From positions 496,001 to 560,000 of the forward strand of contig JAQNBH010000067.1 in assembly GCA_028752905.1 (NCBI GenBank): DNA of 64,000 nucleotides, read 5' to 3'. Below the pieces are notes generated by a model. That model did not search any database. It saw only the letters and a program-made list of their open reading frames with translations, and was not told the origin of the DNA. Positions 12,013 through 23,894 of this stretch are shown in pieces. The DNA is from Cladorhizidae sp. MBARI D1340-BT2. Its lineage: Eukaryota > Porifera > Demospongiae > Poecilosclerida > Cladorhizidae. Position 1 is the stretch's first letter; the number at the start of each line of letters is the position of its first letter. A program made the translations under genes and the position numbers.

Positions 12013-12430
12013 TTATGAGCCATGTATGCTATATAAGGGTTCATATCCATATCCTGGCAGCAAACATCTCTTGCATGTGGCATCATGAAATATAAACTCC
12101 GCAATGGCCTTCATGGAATGCACGGACTTGAGATTATTGGGCTCATCCACTCCCTTATGAGTCTTCGAGTATTTGGTGACATTACCATCTTCCCCTACTT
12201 TTTCTGCCATTTCAATCACTCCAGGATAATAAAACAACCTTCTCAATGCACATGAAGCAAAGAGTTTGGTGATGCAGTAGTCTTTAGTAGTTTTGTCTTG
12301 TCAGGTATACTTGGGTTGAAGAAATCCTCACTATCCAAGGGGAAGATGTAATCGTATGTCCCTCTGTAATGATACATGCAATCCAAAAACTGGCTTGTTT
12401 GGAGAACACCCTTTCAGAGTGATGTCAGGC
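12013..12430 (-). pseudogene. Possible GT92-like glycosyltransferase fragment (left arm)
   Basis: Minus-strand frames read YRGTYDYIFPLDSEDFFNPS followed by LFYYPGVIEMAEKVGEDGNV, KSVHSMKAIAEF and a Cys-containing tail. The pattern of an Asp-x-Asp/Glu acidic motif, then a Tyr/His-rich stretch, then KSVH recalls family-92 glycosyltransferases (DUF23). The frame is broken near 12,250. It is mirrored at 45,700-46,130. The assignment rests on motif memory only and could be wrong. Confidence 0.3.
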
Positions 12431-13129
12431 CTATTGTGTTCAAGGTGAAGCGTCCTTCATTTCTTTGAGGGTCGTCCAAACCTCAACCTAGTTTCTCTCT
12501 CTAATCTCCTCCAACGAAACATGTATTTTAAGAAATCGAAATTTGTGTAAGGAAGTCATCAGATGATTTGTAGTCTCTGCATCTGAAGGACCTGACAAAC
12601 TCCAGCGATGCCCAACCCTCGCTATAAGTGACATCCTAAATCATGCCTGTCATTTTCTGGGATCCCAAAGAGGTTGGAATAATCTATTCTCCACATTTAG
12701 GATGGCAAAAGGCCAAATGGGGTAACCTTAGAAACATGGCAAGCTAGCATGGGACAACGTCTCCTAATATCGTGGTTTTGCTATGAACCAGCTGTGCAGG
12801 TGCAGTATATGCAGCAGAGGAAAGCTGGCCAATTACATGTTTGGACCATAACCACCCCTTCGTCGCAGTTACCATATAGACCATGGTGGAAAGACTTTGT
12901 CACAAGATTCGTCAGAGAACTAGTGAAGTGAAATCCATTGCTTACCTTGTCCAGTGACTATCCGTGACTCCGTGTCATTGCAATGGAGAACCTTTTTCTC
13001 TTTGGGCAGTCATTAGTTATTTGTTTGTGTGTATATTAGTTTCATCTAATATTTGTTTTTGCTCGTTATTTATTTTTAATAATATATTGACTGAAATCCA
13101 CCAAATGCAAAGATCATCCTATATACCAG

Positions 13130-13380
13130 TTTGTTCCTGTGACAGTTGACACTTAAACTCTTGCCTTTATCAAGGTCCCAATATTGTTCCAATTCCGCCT
13201 GCAGAGGCTCTCTGTGGCCATTCAGAGGGAGAATGCTGTCGATGCTGTGGTCAATGTACCATTAGTCAGATCGACTTTTGGACAATTTTTTATCCCTTCC
13301 CTCCAATCTTTACTTTACTTTATTTTTACTAACTTTTATAATAATTATAATAATCTCAATGAATTCTCAATCGACTAAAA
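13130..13380 (+). pseudogene. Unidentified conserved coding fragment (left arm)
   Basis: Broken frames correspond to the right-arm fragment that reads PVTVDTSGALGHQTLAF and LQRLSVAIQRENAVDAVV. The order (a VDT/ET-G motif, then QRLSV.IQR.NA) recalls the C-terminal tail of retroelement polyproteins, but I cannot name the family. Confidence 0.25.
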
Positions 13381-13455
13381 TCACCTTCTCAATAATCAAC
13401 TTCAAATTTTATTCACTCGATGTTTCGAATAGATGCTCTAGTCTTCATCAGGAAT
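13330..13455 (-). repeat. Short dispersed repeat with hammerhead-like core (left arm, inner)
   Basis: On the minus strand, 13,454-13,421 reads CCTGATGAAGACTAGAGCAT, then the complement of the stem, then GAAAC. It belongs to the same family as 7,797-7,960. The right-arm mirror at 44,647-44,680 keeps a perfect 7-bp stem II, which this copy has lost by one substitution. Confidence 0.4.
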
Positions 13456-13561
13456 AGTTGTTTTTTTGAGAAAAAAGTGTATACTACATAATAATAATAA
13501 TAATGACTCAACAAAAACTAGAAATAGAAACAAGACAACAACAAATAACCAAAAAAAAAGG

Positions 13562-14917
13562 GTCCACCAAGAGACACCGTCGGAGTTACGCATGGGCCAT
13601 TACTTTCCCTCTCCTTGGCTGTACTCTTCCGTTCAACTCCTTCATAAATGTTCAAGACCTGATTCTCATTGCCACCAGAATCTCACTAAGAAGAATTGGG
13701 AAGAAGTAAGTATGTCCAAATGAATACGATTTGGTAGATTTATCCTCCTCAGCGAATATCACCAGAGCTCCCATGCTACTGGCAGTATAACAGAGCAATA
13801 TAAGGTCATAGACAAGATGCTTGTCATGGCCACGAGATCATAGTGAGAGTGCCTCATGGCTGGAAGAATTTAATTGTTCAGATTGGCTGAGCCAGAAGAA
13901 AAGCAGAAGGAGTTTAATAAGCTATACAAAATTCCTGATGCCAAAACAAATTGATCTTAACAGGCAGTCTCTTGTGATCAGACCAGATGCTGCACATTAC
14001 TTCCCAAGACAGCCTGATATTAACAGATGGAGTCTCTTATGATAAGGCAATCCTGCACAACATTCCTGATACCAAGACTACCTAATATTAACAGCTCGAG
14101 ACTCTTGTAATCAAGCCACAACATTCCTGATCACAAGTCTTCATGGACTGCTTCAGCATGCCTAAAGCATAATAGCAGTTACCAGATGAATCCGCACGTT
14201 CATCCACCATAATGGTAAAGTATTCAGCACCTTGGATTTATTCAACTATCCCATGAAGAACGGTGTGAGACATGAGCCATAACATTTCATTCTGGACATC
14301 TGGACTTGTATTTTTGTCGCTCTTCCTTTCTAGCGATTCAGTTATATCCAATACATAATTTATGTATCTATAATATGATAGATTTATTATTGATTGATCA
14401 TGACATCTCAGCAGCAGTTGCTGAATAAAATTACTCTGATTATAATTATGTCTCCTTAATCACATTGTTCTCTGCCAATAACCTCAGAATGTTCACCAGC
14501 ACTCCTTTCTTCTTTGTGTGCTCCATCCAATATCTTACCAAAAAAATTGCCATGTGAGCTGGATATCAGTCTAAAAGTATCAGCACGGTACACATAGATA
14601 GTTGACATCTCCTGCATTGATTGGGTATGCATAAAAAATTGTAAGTAATCTATTACACGAATTGGAGGTAGAATTGATATAACCTAGACTGATGTAGGCT
14701 TTCTCTCTTTTATCTTTTGGCAGAAAATTCTTTTTCTCTGCCTTAGAAAGGTAGAAACAAAGCACAGTGAGTCTTAGGCTTCTTGATAGTCCAACCACTG
14801 ACCACTCGGCAAACATGCATGTTTCAAGCTTATTTTTTCTCCCTTGCCTACTAAAATGGAAAAGATTGGCTGGTGAGGGTCAGAGATATTTTCTTGTGTA
14901 CAGTGAGCTGCTTATTC
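13562..14917. other. Unique spacer inside the left arm
   Basis: No gene is recognised. Positions 13,900-14,120 hold degenerate repeats around the words ACATTCCTGAT and CAGACCAGATG. The short open frames here have no features I recognise. Confidence 0.5.
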
Positions 14918-15123
14918 AGGGGCTGAGACCCCACTTTCAAATTGGGGGGGCTGACAATTTAGGGGGGTATGAACCTGATGCAGCTGCAGGGAGTGGATGT
15001 GGGAGGTAACAACCTAGAGGACTGTATTTTGTTGAAATGAACAGTGAAAAATAGTTTTAATCGTAATTACCAAAATACTTTTTACGCTCATCATATTATA
15101 TATGCTGACAGAAATATCTTGGC

Positions 15124-17480
15124 TTAAGAAATCAAATCTAATGAACCTGTAAATTCATTGTGCACATGAAGCATCAAACAGTTATTCAACTGTTTTTCAG
15201 TCATGGTTGAACGTAAGTAGGTGAAGAGACGCTTGAGGGTGGAAAATGTTCTTTCAGCTGTAGCTGATGTGATGGGTATGGTCAGATAGAGTCGAAGCAA
15301 TTTGTGTACAGCAGGTAACATTTCTTTGAATGGTTCATTGGTGATCATGGCTTCACGCACAATGTGTATTGAAGTGACGGTCTTTATTTCTGGTGTACAA
15401 TGACGTCTGGAAAAGTGCTAACTGCACCTTTAACTCTTCATGGTCTACATCATTTTTGAAGCAAGACTCCCCGATTTTTGTTACTTCATTCTTGAAATCT
15501 TTCTTGTTTGCTGCTTTCATAAGTGCTTGCTCCATTGATACCACTGATGGAATCTGTTTGGTTTCAAAGCGATTTTGAAGTTCAACAGAGAATCAATCAC
15601 AGGCTTCAAAGTAGAATTTTCTGTAGTAGCCCTTCACTGAATTGAACTGATAGGGTTCACTTCCACTGTCATAATGTGTAGGTTGTTTTCTACTCCTAGG
15701 TAGCTCTGGTTGTCCAATTCCCTCCTTCTCAGAAAATTGAATACACTCTTCGTAGAATCGATTGAACTGATCCTCAGATCGGATACGTTTGAAAAAATTC
15801 TTTGCTGTTTCAACTGCAGCTAGAGTATCTTGAATTGCTATGTTTTTCTTTTGTAGAGCAAGTGATACTTGTTCGGCTGCACTGAACAATCGGTTGCTGA
15901 GCATGAGGCCAAATAGTGTATTGAACTTTTCCAATGAATGCAGCAAACCATTTGCTTTCATGCCATACTCATCATGGGTGGTTGCATAAATTTCTTCTAA
16001 TGTCTGTAGAAGCACACCATAATCTTTGAGAATAGCATTAATTGCCGAGGTTCGAGTAGTCCACCTTGTCGGGCAAAACAACTTTAGGCTCACTGTATCA
16101 TCACATGCTTGCTGGAGCTTTGAAGAGATCTTTTGGGAGAAAATAAAATTAGTTTGCCAATTTATTTCACTGTGTCCAAAGCATCCCTTATGCATACTAT
16201 CTGCCTGAAGACACAAATTCAAAGCATGAGCAAAACAGTGCAAAGGTATGGCTGCCGGATTTTCTCTTAAAAATCGTGCCACTACTCCTGTTCGTTTCCC
16301 TTGCATATTGGCTGCACAATCATATGCTGGCCCCCGACATAAATCTAATGAAAGGCTACACCTTATTACGAGATCTTTGATCACCGTAAATAAGGTCTCA
16401 GCTTTTGTATCAGGTACTCGGAATAAGCATATGGGATCTTCAAGAACTTCATACTGATCATTCACCCAGCATATTGATAAGTTCAGCTGTTCAGTATGGC
16501 AAACATCAGTTGCTTCATCTGCAATAACTGAAAACCATGCAGGGCTTCTTTCCTTCATTTTTTCCCAATATGTTGCGTAGCAAATTTTGACCCATAATTG
16601 AAAGAAGCTCATTTACGGTTGATAACAAGTGTAGCGATTTTCCTTGACCCAGGTTTTAACCACTTCATCTTCATGGCTCCACATTAGCATTAGTTGCTTC
16701 AGATTTCCTTCAGACTCAGTATGGCCTAGAAGGGCTATTCCTTGCCGAGTAAGAAATTGTATCCCTTTAAAAGACCCGTTTGTTGCTGATCTTTCAATTG
16801 TGCACTTAACTGGCTCCCAATTGTAGGTCTTCCTTGAGCTATCCATTTCATTTTGGCCTCCATATGGGAGAGGGATCCTTCGTGAGATTTAACATCAGGG
16901 CCAACACCAGGACCCTCAGCAGCATAAGGGCCATCACCAGGAGCATCAGGGCCGTCACCAGGAGCCTCAGCAGCATCAGGGCCATCACCAGGAGCCTCAG
17001 CAGCATCATGGCCGTCACCAGGAGCCTCAAACTTCTCTATGGCTTTTTCCCAATTTTGGAAACCATTTTCAATGAACACATTATCTGCAGACTTACTGAA
17101 TGTAAGCAATTTGTGCCTGGCAGCTTATCGACAGTAAAATTCTTACGAGATGTACACACACTAAGCCATGGAAATTGTTTATACCAACTCGATTGAAAGT
17201 TTCTCTCAATGTTTTCAGTATAATCTGGTTGAAAGGCTTTCTCTTCACTGGTACAACACAGTGATGAACAGCCTACATCTTCTGGTGTGGTATTCTGTCA
17301 TTCTGATAAACTTATGGCATCGGATTCGAATGGGGTGTCATCTTGCTCAGATGCAATCATTGGAACAGGATCTAACTCATCTTCCGAGTCCAACTCTCCT
17401 TGGTGATTTGATTCAATTCTTCTTGCTTTCTTGGGTGCTGACAAAAAGCTCAATAGGATACCTGAGGCCGTCTTTTTGCC
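15124..17480 (-). pseudogene. hAT-3 transposase (TTF/ZMYM1-like, DUF4371 + hAT dimerisation)
   Basis: Reading leftward: a Lys-rich start (KDGKKTASGILL), an acidic stretch, a TTF-finger-like segment (FQNWEKAIEKF), a 10-residue repeat tract, then ALLGHTESEGNLKQL. A long clean frame follows at 15,593-16,612 (339 residues) with the catalytic-core motifs VIADEATDV, CRGPAYDCAANMQG and HCFAHALNLC. The dimerisation motif ITSATAERTFSTLKRL is at about 15,250. Frameshifts at the A-run near 16,565 and near 16,615, and between 15,593 and 15,360, break it. It resembles vertebrate ZMYM1-like genes, which derive from such transposases. Confidence 0.85.
16905..17035 (-). repeat. In-frame 30-bp minisatellite in hAT-3 N-terminus
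   Basis: About four tandem copies encode APGDGPDAAE-type decapeptides, one shortened, and the frame is kept throughout. The unit is absent from typical family members as I know them, so it probably expanded locally. Confidence 0.8.
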
Positions 17481-17484
17481 ATCT

Positions 17485-18265
17485 TTAAGGGGGACAGTCT
17501 GTGCATTTTTTTCATTTTTTTTTAAACCTGTGGTTACAACTTTAGAGCTCAGTAGATTCTGCAAACTTCATGGTATGGACTTGATATATAGCTCAAAAGA
17601 TAGGTCTCTCTGTGTGCTCTCTTTTGATACTAAAATATGTTTCATAGGTATAACTATAGGCAAGTTACTAGACCCTAAAGAGGAGGGACCACAAAAACCT
17701 GAATCGCTCCAACCTCCATAGAAACCACTCTGAGTTGCGAAGTGCAAAAAAATTAAAAATGGTACAAGTGGCTAGAGGAAGCTCTAGAGTACACAATGAG
17801 TATATTGAGTAGGCGTGAAAAATTTATTACCTGGTCAAGCGGCGGTTGGAAAATTGAAGGCGTTGACAAAGCGTCGCCTTGTCAACGCCTTCAATTTTCC
17901 AACCGCGCGCTTGACCAGGTAATAAATTTTTCACGCCTACTCAATATACTCATTGCGTACTCTAGAGCTTCCTCTAGCCACTTGTACCATTTTTAATTTT
18001 TTTGCACTTCGCAACTCAGAGTGGTTTCTATGGAGGTTGGAGCGATTCAGGTTTTTGTGGTCCCTCCGCTTTAGGGTCTAGTAACTTGCCTATAGTTATA
18101 CCTATGAAACATATTTTAGTATCAAAAGAGAGCACACAGAGAGACCTATCTTTTGAGCTATATATCAAGTCCATACCATGAAGTTTGCAGAATCTACTGA
18201 GCTCTAAAGTTGTAACCACAGGTTTTAAAAAAAAGAAGAAAAAAAGTGCAGATGTCCCCCCTTAA
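17485..18265. mobile_element. Palindromic TTAA element A (773 bp)
   Basis: It spans 17,489-18,261 between TTAA copies at 17,485-17,488 and 18,262-18,265. The whole unit is one near-perfect inverted repeat with arms of about 375 bp around a centre at about 17,875. Its ends read GGGGGACA... and, on the other strand, GGGGGGACATCTGCAC. It is inserted near the N-terminus of the hAT-3 transposase. Open frames of about 63 residues in it are mirror-image by-products. TTAA targets fit piggyBac or Kolobok mobilisation. No transposase is encoded. Confidence 0.88.
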
Positions 18266-19269
18266 AATGGAGAACAGCTGGAACTATCACATGATTATAG
18301 TAATCTACTATGATTAAATGTAGGTGTCAATTGTCATGTCAAACCACAATACAGGTTTGCTAATCAGCTGGTCAATCACAGCATTCCCAAATTCTCCCAA
18401 ATTTTAGAAAGTGGGGGGGGGGGGGGGGGGCTCTGCCCCTCTACTTCAAGATGTGGGGGGGACTGCCCCCCCCCCAGTATCTCAGCCAGTGTTATTGACA
18501 GCAAGTTAGCTGAGAAATTGTTACTGTCCATTGCGCATTAGTCATTTTCCACGCCTACTTATTTTCTACCATGCGGCGAGGACCGCGTGGGCATCTCAAA
18601 TATACTCGACAATTTACTACCGCTTTGATGGGACGCAAAGAGGCCGCTGACTATGACTGGTGGTAAAAGGTCGTCGCGGCGCCGCTGCCATTCACAACGT
18701 GCAATAGAAGTCTGGAGGCGGTAGGAGGTCAAGCAATGCTAGTATTTGTGCTGGACAAGTTTGTTAGATCTGAATGAATCCTAATCCGGTGAGCGTTTAC
18801 GGTATAATATGTAGTGTCTGGGTACTTTGCTACAGCCTTTATGTTAAACGTGTGTGGAATTTCTCACAATTTTAGCGCGTAATCAAATACGGCACGTTGC
18901 CATTCAACAACCACTTTAGTTATTGCAATATGGTTTCGGCCCAATCACATTGGACAAGCTACAAACCAATTTACAGCTTTTGATTTTAAAAAATGAGTTG
19001 TGTGGCTCTGCCAAACGCTGCCTTGGATGTTTCTGCATGCATCTTCTGACAAAATATGCCTCTAGAGATATTTTATATATCATTGGAAAGCACATAGAAC
19101 AAGCAACAATTTGAGCATAAAATTATCTACACAAAACAATTATAAAAAAAAGTTAAGGGTAGTTAAAGGTCAACAATGTTTTTAGATAGAGCCCCCCCTA
19201 GGGGAATAAAAATTAAGGGGAATAAAAATTTAAAAAAATTCAAGAAAACTTGAAAACAGGCCTCTAAGG

Positions 19270-19480
19270 TCACTGTAATATCACCATAAAAAGCAAGTGT
19301 TGAAGACCTGTGGTTGGGGTACAAGAGTGTTTATAAACATTTTAAGGGCCTTTGTGGTTTTGACCATATTTCAGCCTTAGTTTATTGCAACACCACTACT
19401 CTAATGTCATTGGAAAGCACCTAGAATGGGCTACATTGAGACCATAATCTTTTTAAATATAAAGAGCTATGATGACGTTT
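19270..19480 (-). repeat. Diverged inverted copy of the Mutator-like terminal repeat
   Basis: Words such as ATTGCAACACCA, TGTCATTGGAAAGCACCTAG and GAGACCATAATCTTT match the reverse complement of 22,510-22,680 and 43,700-43,880 with clear divergence. It appears to be an older copy of the same terminus. Confidence 0.7.
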
Positions 19481-19649
19481 TGTTAAATCATTCATTTTAA
19501 AAACCACAAATTAGTTTCCTTCCCCTTAATAGACGATAAGCGAGTGTGTCTGGTTGTCAGGAGTCCAGGTAGAGAGGTTCCACTCGTCTATTTTAAATAG
19601 AAAGAAAATAGCTGCGAAATTTCGTGAGTGGCCATCCAAACATGAACAT

Positions 19650-19890
19650 TTTTCAATTTTTCACCCACATGTTTTACCCACATGCAATATTTATAATGAT
19701 TGTATCGTGAATTACACAAATGACTATGACTCAGCGAACATGAACATTTTTCACCCACATGCAATATTTATAATGATTGTATCGTGAATTACACAAATGA
19801 CTATGACTCGGCGAACATGAACATTTTTCACCCACATGCAATATTTATAATGATGTGTATCATGAATTACACAAATGATTATGACTCAGC
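19650..19890 (+). repeat. 77-bp tandem repeat, about three copies
   Basis: Units starting GCGAACATGAACATTTTTCA recur at 19,734 and 19,811, with partial copies on either side. The first copy has an internal duplication of the CCCACATG segment. Confidence 0.85.
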
Positions 19891-19909
19891 GATACTTGCA
19901 GCTCGAGTA

Positions 19910-20092
19910 GAAAGTCACTAGTCTATCCTTCAAGACTTTAGAAAGCGAGACGGTTTTCTTCCTCAACGTGAAGAGGTTCCTGGGGCTGCAGCTTCCATTG
20001 CACATGCAGCTGATCGCTATCTTGAAGAATCGCTGACCAACAAAGAAGCAGGCACTGCCAGTGTAATCACTGCATCCACTGAAGTAAGTCAG
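19910..20092 (+). other. Possible orphan exon
   Basis: An open stretch reads LQDFRKRDGFLPQREEVPGA and SIAHAADRYLEESLTNKEAG and stops at a consensus splice donor (GAA|GTAAGT at about 20,080). I do not recognise the protein and found no matching acceptor or neighbouring exon. Confidence 0.2.
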
Positions 20093-21672
20093 ACATCGAC
20101 AGATATGCTTTCCTCTATTGAAATTCCGTAGCTGTTAAAAAGTAGAGCTGACAAACTAGAGCATGAGAGTAGTGCCAGAATTTAAAAACAATAAGATACG
20201 GCTATTTTAGACGGGTGAACTTACTCCTGATTAGCTGCAACAACATTTGGATTTTTATCGCACCAGTGCCTAAGAGAATAAGGCATCCACCGGTCTCATG
20301 CCAGTGTCATTATTGGAAATGTGAACTGTTTTCCTGTTGTTGTTTCAGAATTTGATTAGGTACATGCTGGAATTGAATCAACACTAGACAAGTATATATA
20401 GCATGGTCTGATATGATATATTTTATTCACCTACATGGGTGTATTTGGGGTGGGGAAGGGGGCATTAGTCACCCCTCCCCCCTTTCAAATTTTGATACTG
20501 GGTCAAGCCCTACACCTGTTTTTTCATCGCAAATGCCCCATCAAACGCCCCCTCCCATGGCAAGGTTTCTATATGCATCCATGATTCAACTAAATTTGTT
20601 GCAAGTAAATCAAAAAGACTCCTACCCCCCAGTACTTATGCACTCTCGGTATGTTATAATTTTGAAATTTAGATATATGGAATACCTATCTTCAAATAAT
20701 TCTACTCTTTAAACATATATATTTATATGCGGATATCTATCACCCAATCCTTTCGTACTAAAGTGTAGTTATATCTTATGTTTCAAATCAAAATTGTAGA
20801 TAAAAACCGACCTAGCTCACGCCGATCTGACCCCCTTCCACCCTAGTTGTTGCTACTAGATGAGGAATTTACACTTTGTAGGCTGCCTCAACATTTGAAG
20901 GCATACACAATACTTTGCAATGACCATTTATAATTGAGCATTTATACTTTTGTAGCCATTCCACTGCTAAGGATAAAAGATGATATTAGTCTCTGGACCC
21001 AGAAGTGTTCAAGGTACTGTAAGTTCCAAATGTCTTATCTGCTCTCTCAATGGATCAATAGTAGGTTGAGTATTGTTACAAGCATGTGAAAAGTGGTGGG
21101 GCTTGAAGGCAATATTTCTTGGCACAAGCGCAGGGGTTGAGTCTTACAATCTTCGTACGGTTAGAGGGGGGGGAAGGGGGGAATACTTGTGTTTTGGTAT
21201 ACTCTCCCTGCATGTTAGCTTTGCTGACTCAGCGATACTTCCATGTTGTTCTAGAACTGTCTGTCAGTTAAAGCTTTCTGTCCTGGTGCTCTAACACTGC
21301 ACAAACCAATGCAAATTAGTCAAGTGTATGCTGAATTAGAATTACATTAATGTGCATTATTCTTGTCCAATTGATAATTAGTTTGATGCAGCAACAAATT
21401 ACAGCGTTCAAATAACTACACGACTAGTAGGTGATAATTATTTAAAACTTTATCGACAGATGTCAGTACTTATAAAGCTATGCACAGTACACATTCCACA
21501 CAGCCTCAGGCCCCACCTTTCTCTTCTGTTGGTCTACAATTCATCAAAATTTTAAATATTGGTCACGGGTAAAAAAGGGAAAAGGGAAAATGTACTCGGG
21601 CATCACACTCTACATATTCGGCAGCCCCAAGATAACCATGGTGCCGTCTTATTTTTCCCTTCAGGGTCAGGC

Positions 21673-22452
21673 TTAAGGGGGGACATCTGCACTTTTTAAT
21701 TTTAATTTTTTTAACCTGTGGTTACAACTTTAGAGCTCAGTAGATTCTGCAAACTTCATGGTATGGACTTGATATATAGCTCAAAAGATAGGTCTCTCTG
21801 TGTGCTCTCTTTTGATACTAAAATATGTTTCATAGGTATAACTATAGGCAAGTTACTACACCCTAAAGCGGAGGGACTTCAAAAACCTGCACCCCAAAAC
21901 CGCCGTTGGAAACCATTCTGAGATGCGAAGTGCAAAAAAATTAAAAATGGTACGAGTGGCTAGAGGAAGCTCTAGAGCATACAATGACTATATTGAGTAG
22001 GCGTGAAAAATTGATTACCTGGTCAAGCGCGCGGTTGGAAAATTGAAGGCGTTGACAAGGCGTCGCCAAATCAACGCCTTCAATTTTCCAACCGCGCGCT
22101 TGACCAGGTAATCAATTTTTCACGCCTACTCAATATAGTCATTGTATGCTCTAGAGCTTCCTCTAGCCACTCGTACCATTTTTAATTTTTTTGCACTTCG
22201 CATCTCAGAATGGTTTCCAACGGCGGTTTTGGGGTGCAGGTTTTTGAAGTCCCTCCGCTTTAGGGTCTAGTAACTTGCCTATAGTTATACCTATGAAACA
22301 TATTTTAGTATCAAAAGAGAGCACACAGAGAGACCTATCTTTTGAGCTATATATCAAGTCCATACCATGAAGTTTGCAGAATCTACTGAGCTCTAAAGTT
22401 GTAACCACAGGTAAAAAAAAAATTAAAAAAAAGTGCAGATGTCCCCCCTTAA
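21673..22452. mobile_element. Palindromic TTAA element B (772 bp)
   Basis: It spans 21,677-22,448 between TTAA at 21,673-21,676 and 22,449-22,452. It is homologous along its whole length to element A, with arms of about 375 bp around a centre near 22,062, and starts GGGGGGACATCTGCACTTTT. Both copies have kept arm symmetry, so either they are recent or arm-to-arm correction occurs. Confidence 0.9.
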
Positions 22453-23400
22453 GAGGAGAATCGACCCTTTTGTAGGTTTTTTGAAAAACGTGTCATAACT
22501 ATTGAATGCTTGATCCATTTCCAAAGATTATGGTCTCAAAATGTAGCTCATTCTAGGTGCTTTCCAATGACATAAGAATAATGGTGTTGCAATAAACAGG
22601 ACTGAAACATGGGAAAAACCACAAAGGTCCTTTAAAATGTTTAGATGCGCTCCTGTACCCGAACCACAGGTCTTCAACACTTGCTGATATTAGAGTGATC
22701 ACAGATACGTGTTTTGAATAGTTTGTTTTATTTTTTATTTTTTATTCCCCCCAACACCCCCAATTTCATTTTTATGCATCAGACTGACTATATCTCATCA
22801 GAAAATGACTGGATTGGTTATAAATGTATTGAAAACAAGGAGTAATGCAAGAGCTTTCATAATATATAAAAATTGTTTACTACACACAAAAATTGAATGA
22901 GTTACACGGTATCATGTGATGTCACTACATGAAAATTACATTTCATAATAAATCAGTTTGAAAAGTACAACAATAAAATAACATGAAAATATAGATGAAA
23001 GAGTTATTTTATGATAAATTGACTATATGAATTTCAGTTTGGGGTTCAGCACTGTAAGTACAAGCATCATCATCACTCCTAAATTGACTATATGAATTTC
23101 AGTTTGGGGTTCAGCACTGTAAGTACAAGTATCATCATCACTCCAAACAGAACACAACAGACATGCTGGGTGTGTTGTGAGTAAGAGTTGCCAGTCACTG
23201 GAGGGGGCAAATCTAGAGCTGCAGACAATGTGGCAAGTCCTGTCCTCCCCTTTCCCACTCCGAACACTGATTTGCTGTTCAAACACTTGGCCTCACTGCT
23301 GCATGGATCAGTAATGTTATACTTCAAGCTACACCCATTACAGTCCAGAGACAACATTGTGACTAACCCTCTTCGGTTACCTACACCTTCAGAAAGACTT
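22453..23400 (-). repeat. Mutator-like 3' end and terminal region, copy 1
   Basis: It matches 43,661-44,541 in the same orientation. Positions 23,400-23,150 encode, on the minus strand, RRGLVTMLSLDCNGC, GKGRTGLATLSAALDLPPPV and neighbouring residues, which are motifs of the Mutator-like transposase domain (pfam20700 type). A 64-bp segment holding TTTGGGGTTCAGCACTG is tandemly duplicated at about 23,023-23,145 and is single in copy 2. The rest is non-coding terminal DNA. Confidence 0.75.
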
Positions 23401-23894
23401 AAGGCCTGTCCACACTGCACAATAACTGGATGCGCATTGAGACACACTAGCTACCAAGAGAGTCTCAATGCGCGTCCAGTCATGACGTCGCGTCCACACT
23501 GACATGACAATAAACCAAACGCGCATAAAAACCACTCCCCCTCCAAGAAAACTGCACCCACGTCACAATGCACAATGGATATATACGGTGTTAGTTGTTC
23601 GATTTCTTCTGTTATGGACGAGATACCTACAGACATTAAGGAAGCATATGCTGCAGAGGAGAAGAAGGATTTATAAATAGAAAAAGGCAATACAGTAGAC
23701 GGATGGCGCTCCATAAAAGAAGGCTGCGGCGGTAAAATTTTCGAAGGCTATAATAGTATTTAGCTTGATCTTTGCCTGCTATAGGTCCTTTGATTGTGGC
23801 AATGAAGGCTGACTACCAGCATCCATCTGTGCGCCAGGTTTGGTGCAAGCCACGCAAGTAAGCACTGGAGCTACAACTTCATAAATGATTCTGT

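Larger units (their letters stand above)
1..13561. repeat. Left arm of giant inverted repeat
   Basis: This stretch matches the reverse complement of 44,542-60,459. In the outer 7.2 kb, x pairs with about 60,461 - x and I found only scattered single-base changes, homopolymer differences and two 4-bp indels. Further in, the arms differ by several percent and by larger indels; the left lacks about 1.53 kb, 0.2 kb and 0.17 kb that the right has. The inner breakpoint lies just after an A-run at 13,550-13,560. The outer edge is beyond the window start. Confidence 0.95.
14918..18489 (-). mobile_element. hAT-3 (ZMYM1-like) element with probable termini
   Basis: The left terminus reads CAGGGGCTGAGACCCCACTT at 14,918. 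The right side, read in reverse from about 18,489, gives CACTGGCTGAGATACTGG; both share GGCTGAGA and lie next to long G/C runs. I found no clean 8-bp target duplication, so the boundaries are approximate. It encloses the transposase pseudogene at 15,124-17,480 and the palindromic insertion at 17,485-18,265. Confidence 0.5.
18490..21672. other. Mostly non-coding interval between palindromic elements
   Basis: It contains a diverged inverted copy of the 22.5-kb repeat (19,270-19,480), a 77-bp tandem repeat (19,650-19,890) and one possible exon (19,910-20,092). The remainder holds G/C runs and short frames without recognisable features. Confidence 0.5.

Noticed and set aside
17718..18219. Small conserved protein encoded in four places (MVTTLELSRFCKLHG...)
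   Set aside because: It appears in both arms of both palindromic elements only because each arm mirrors the other. There is no independent coding evidence.
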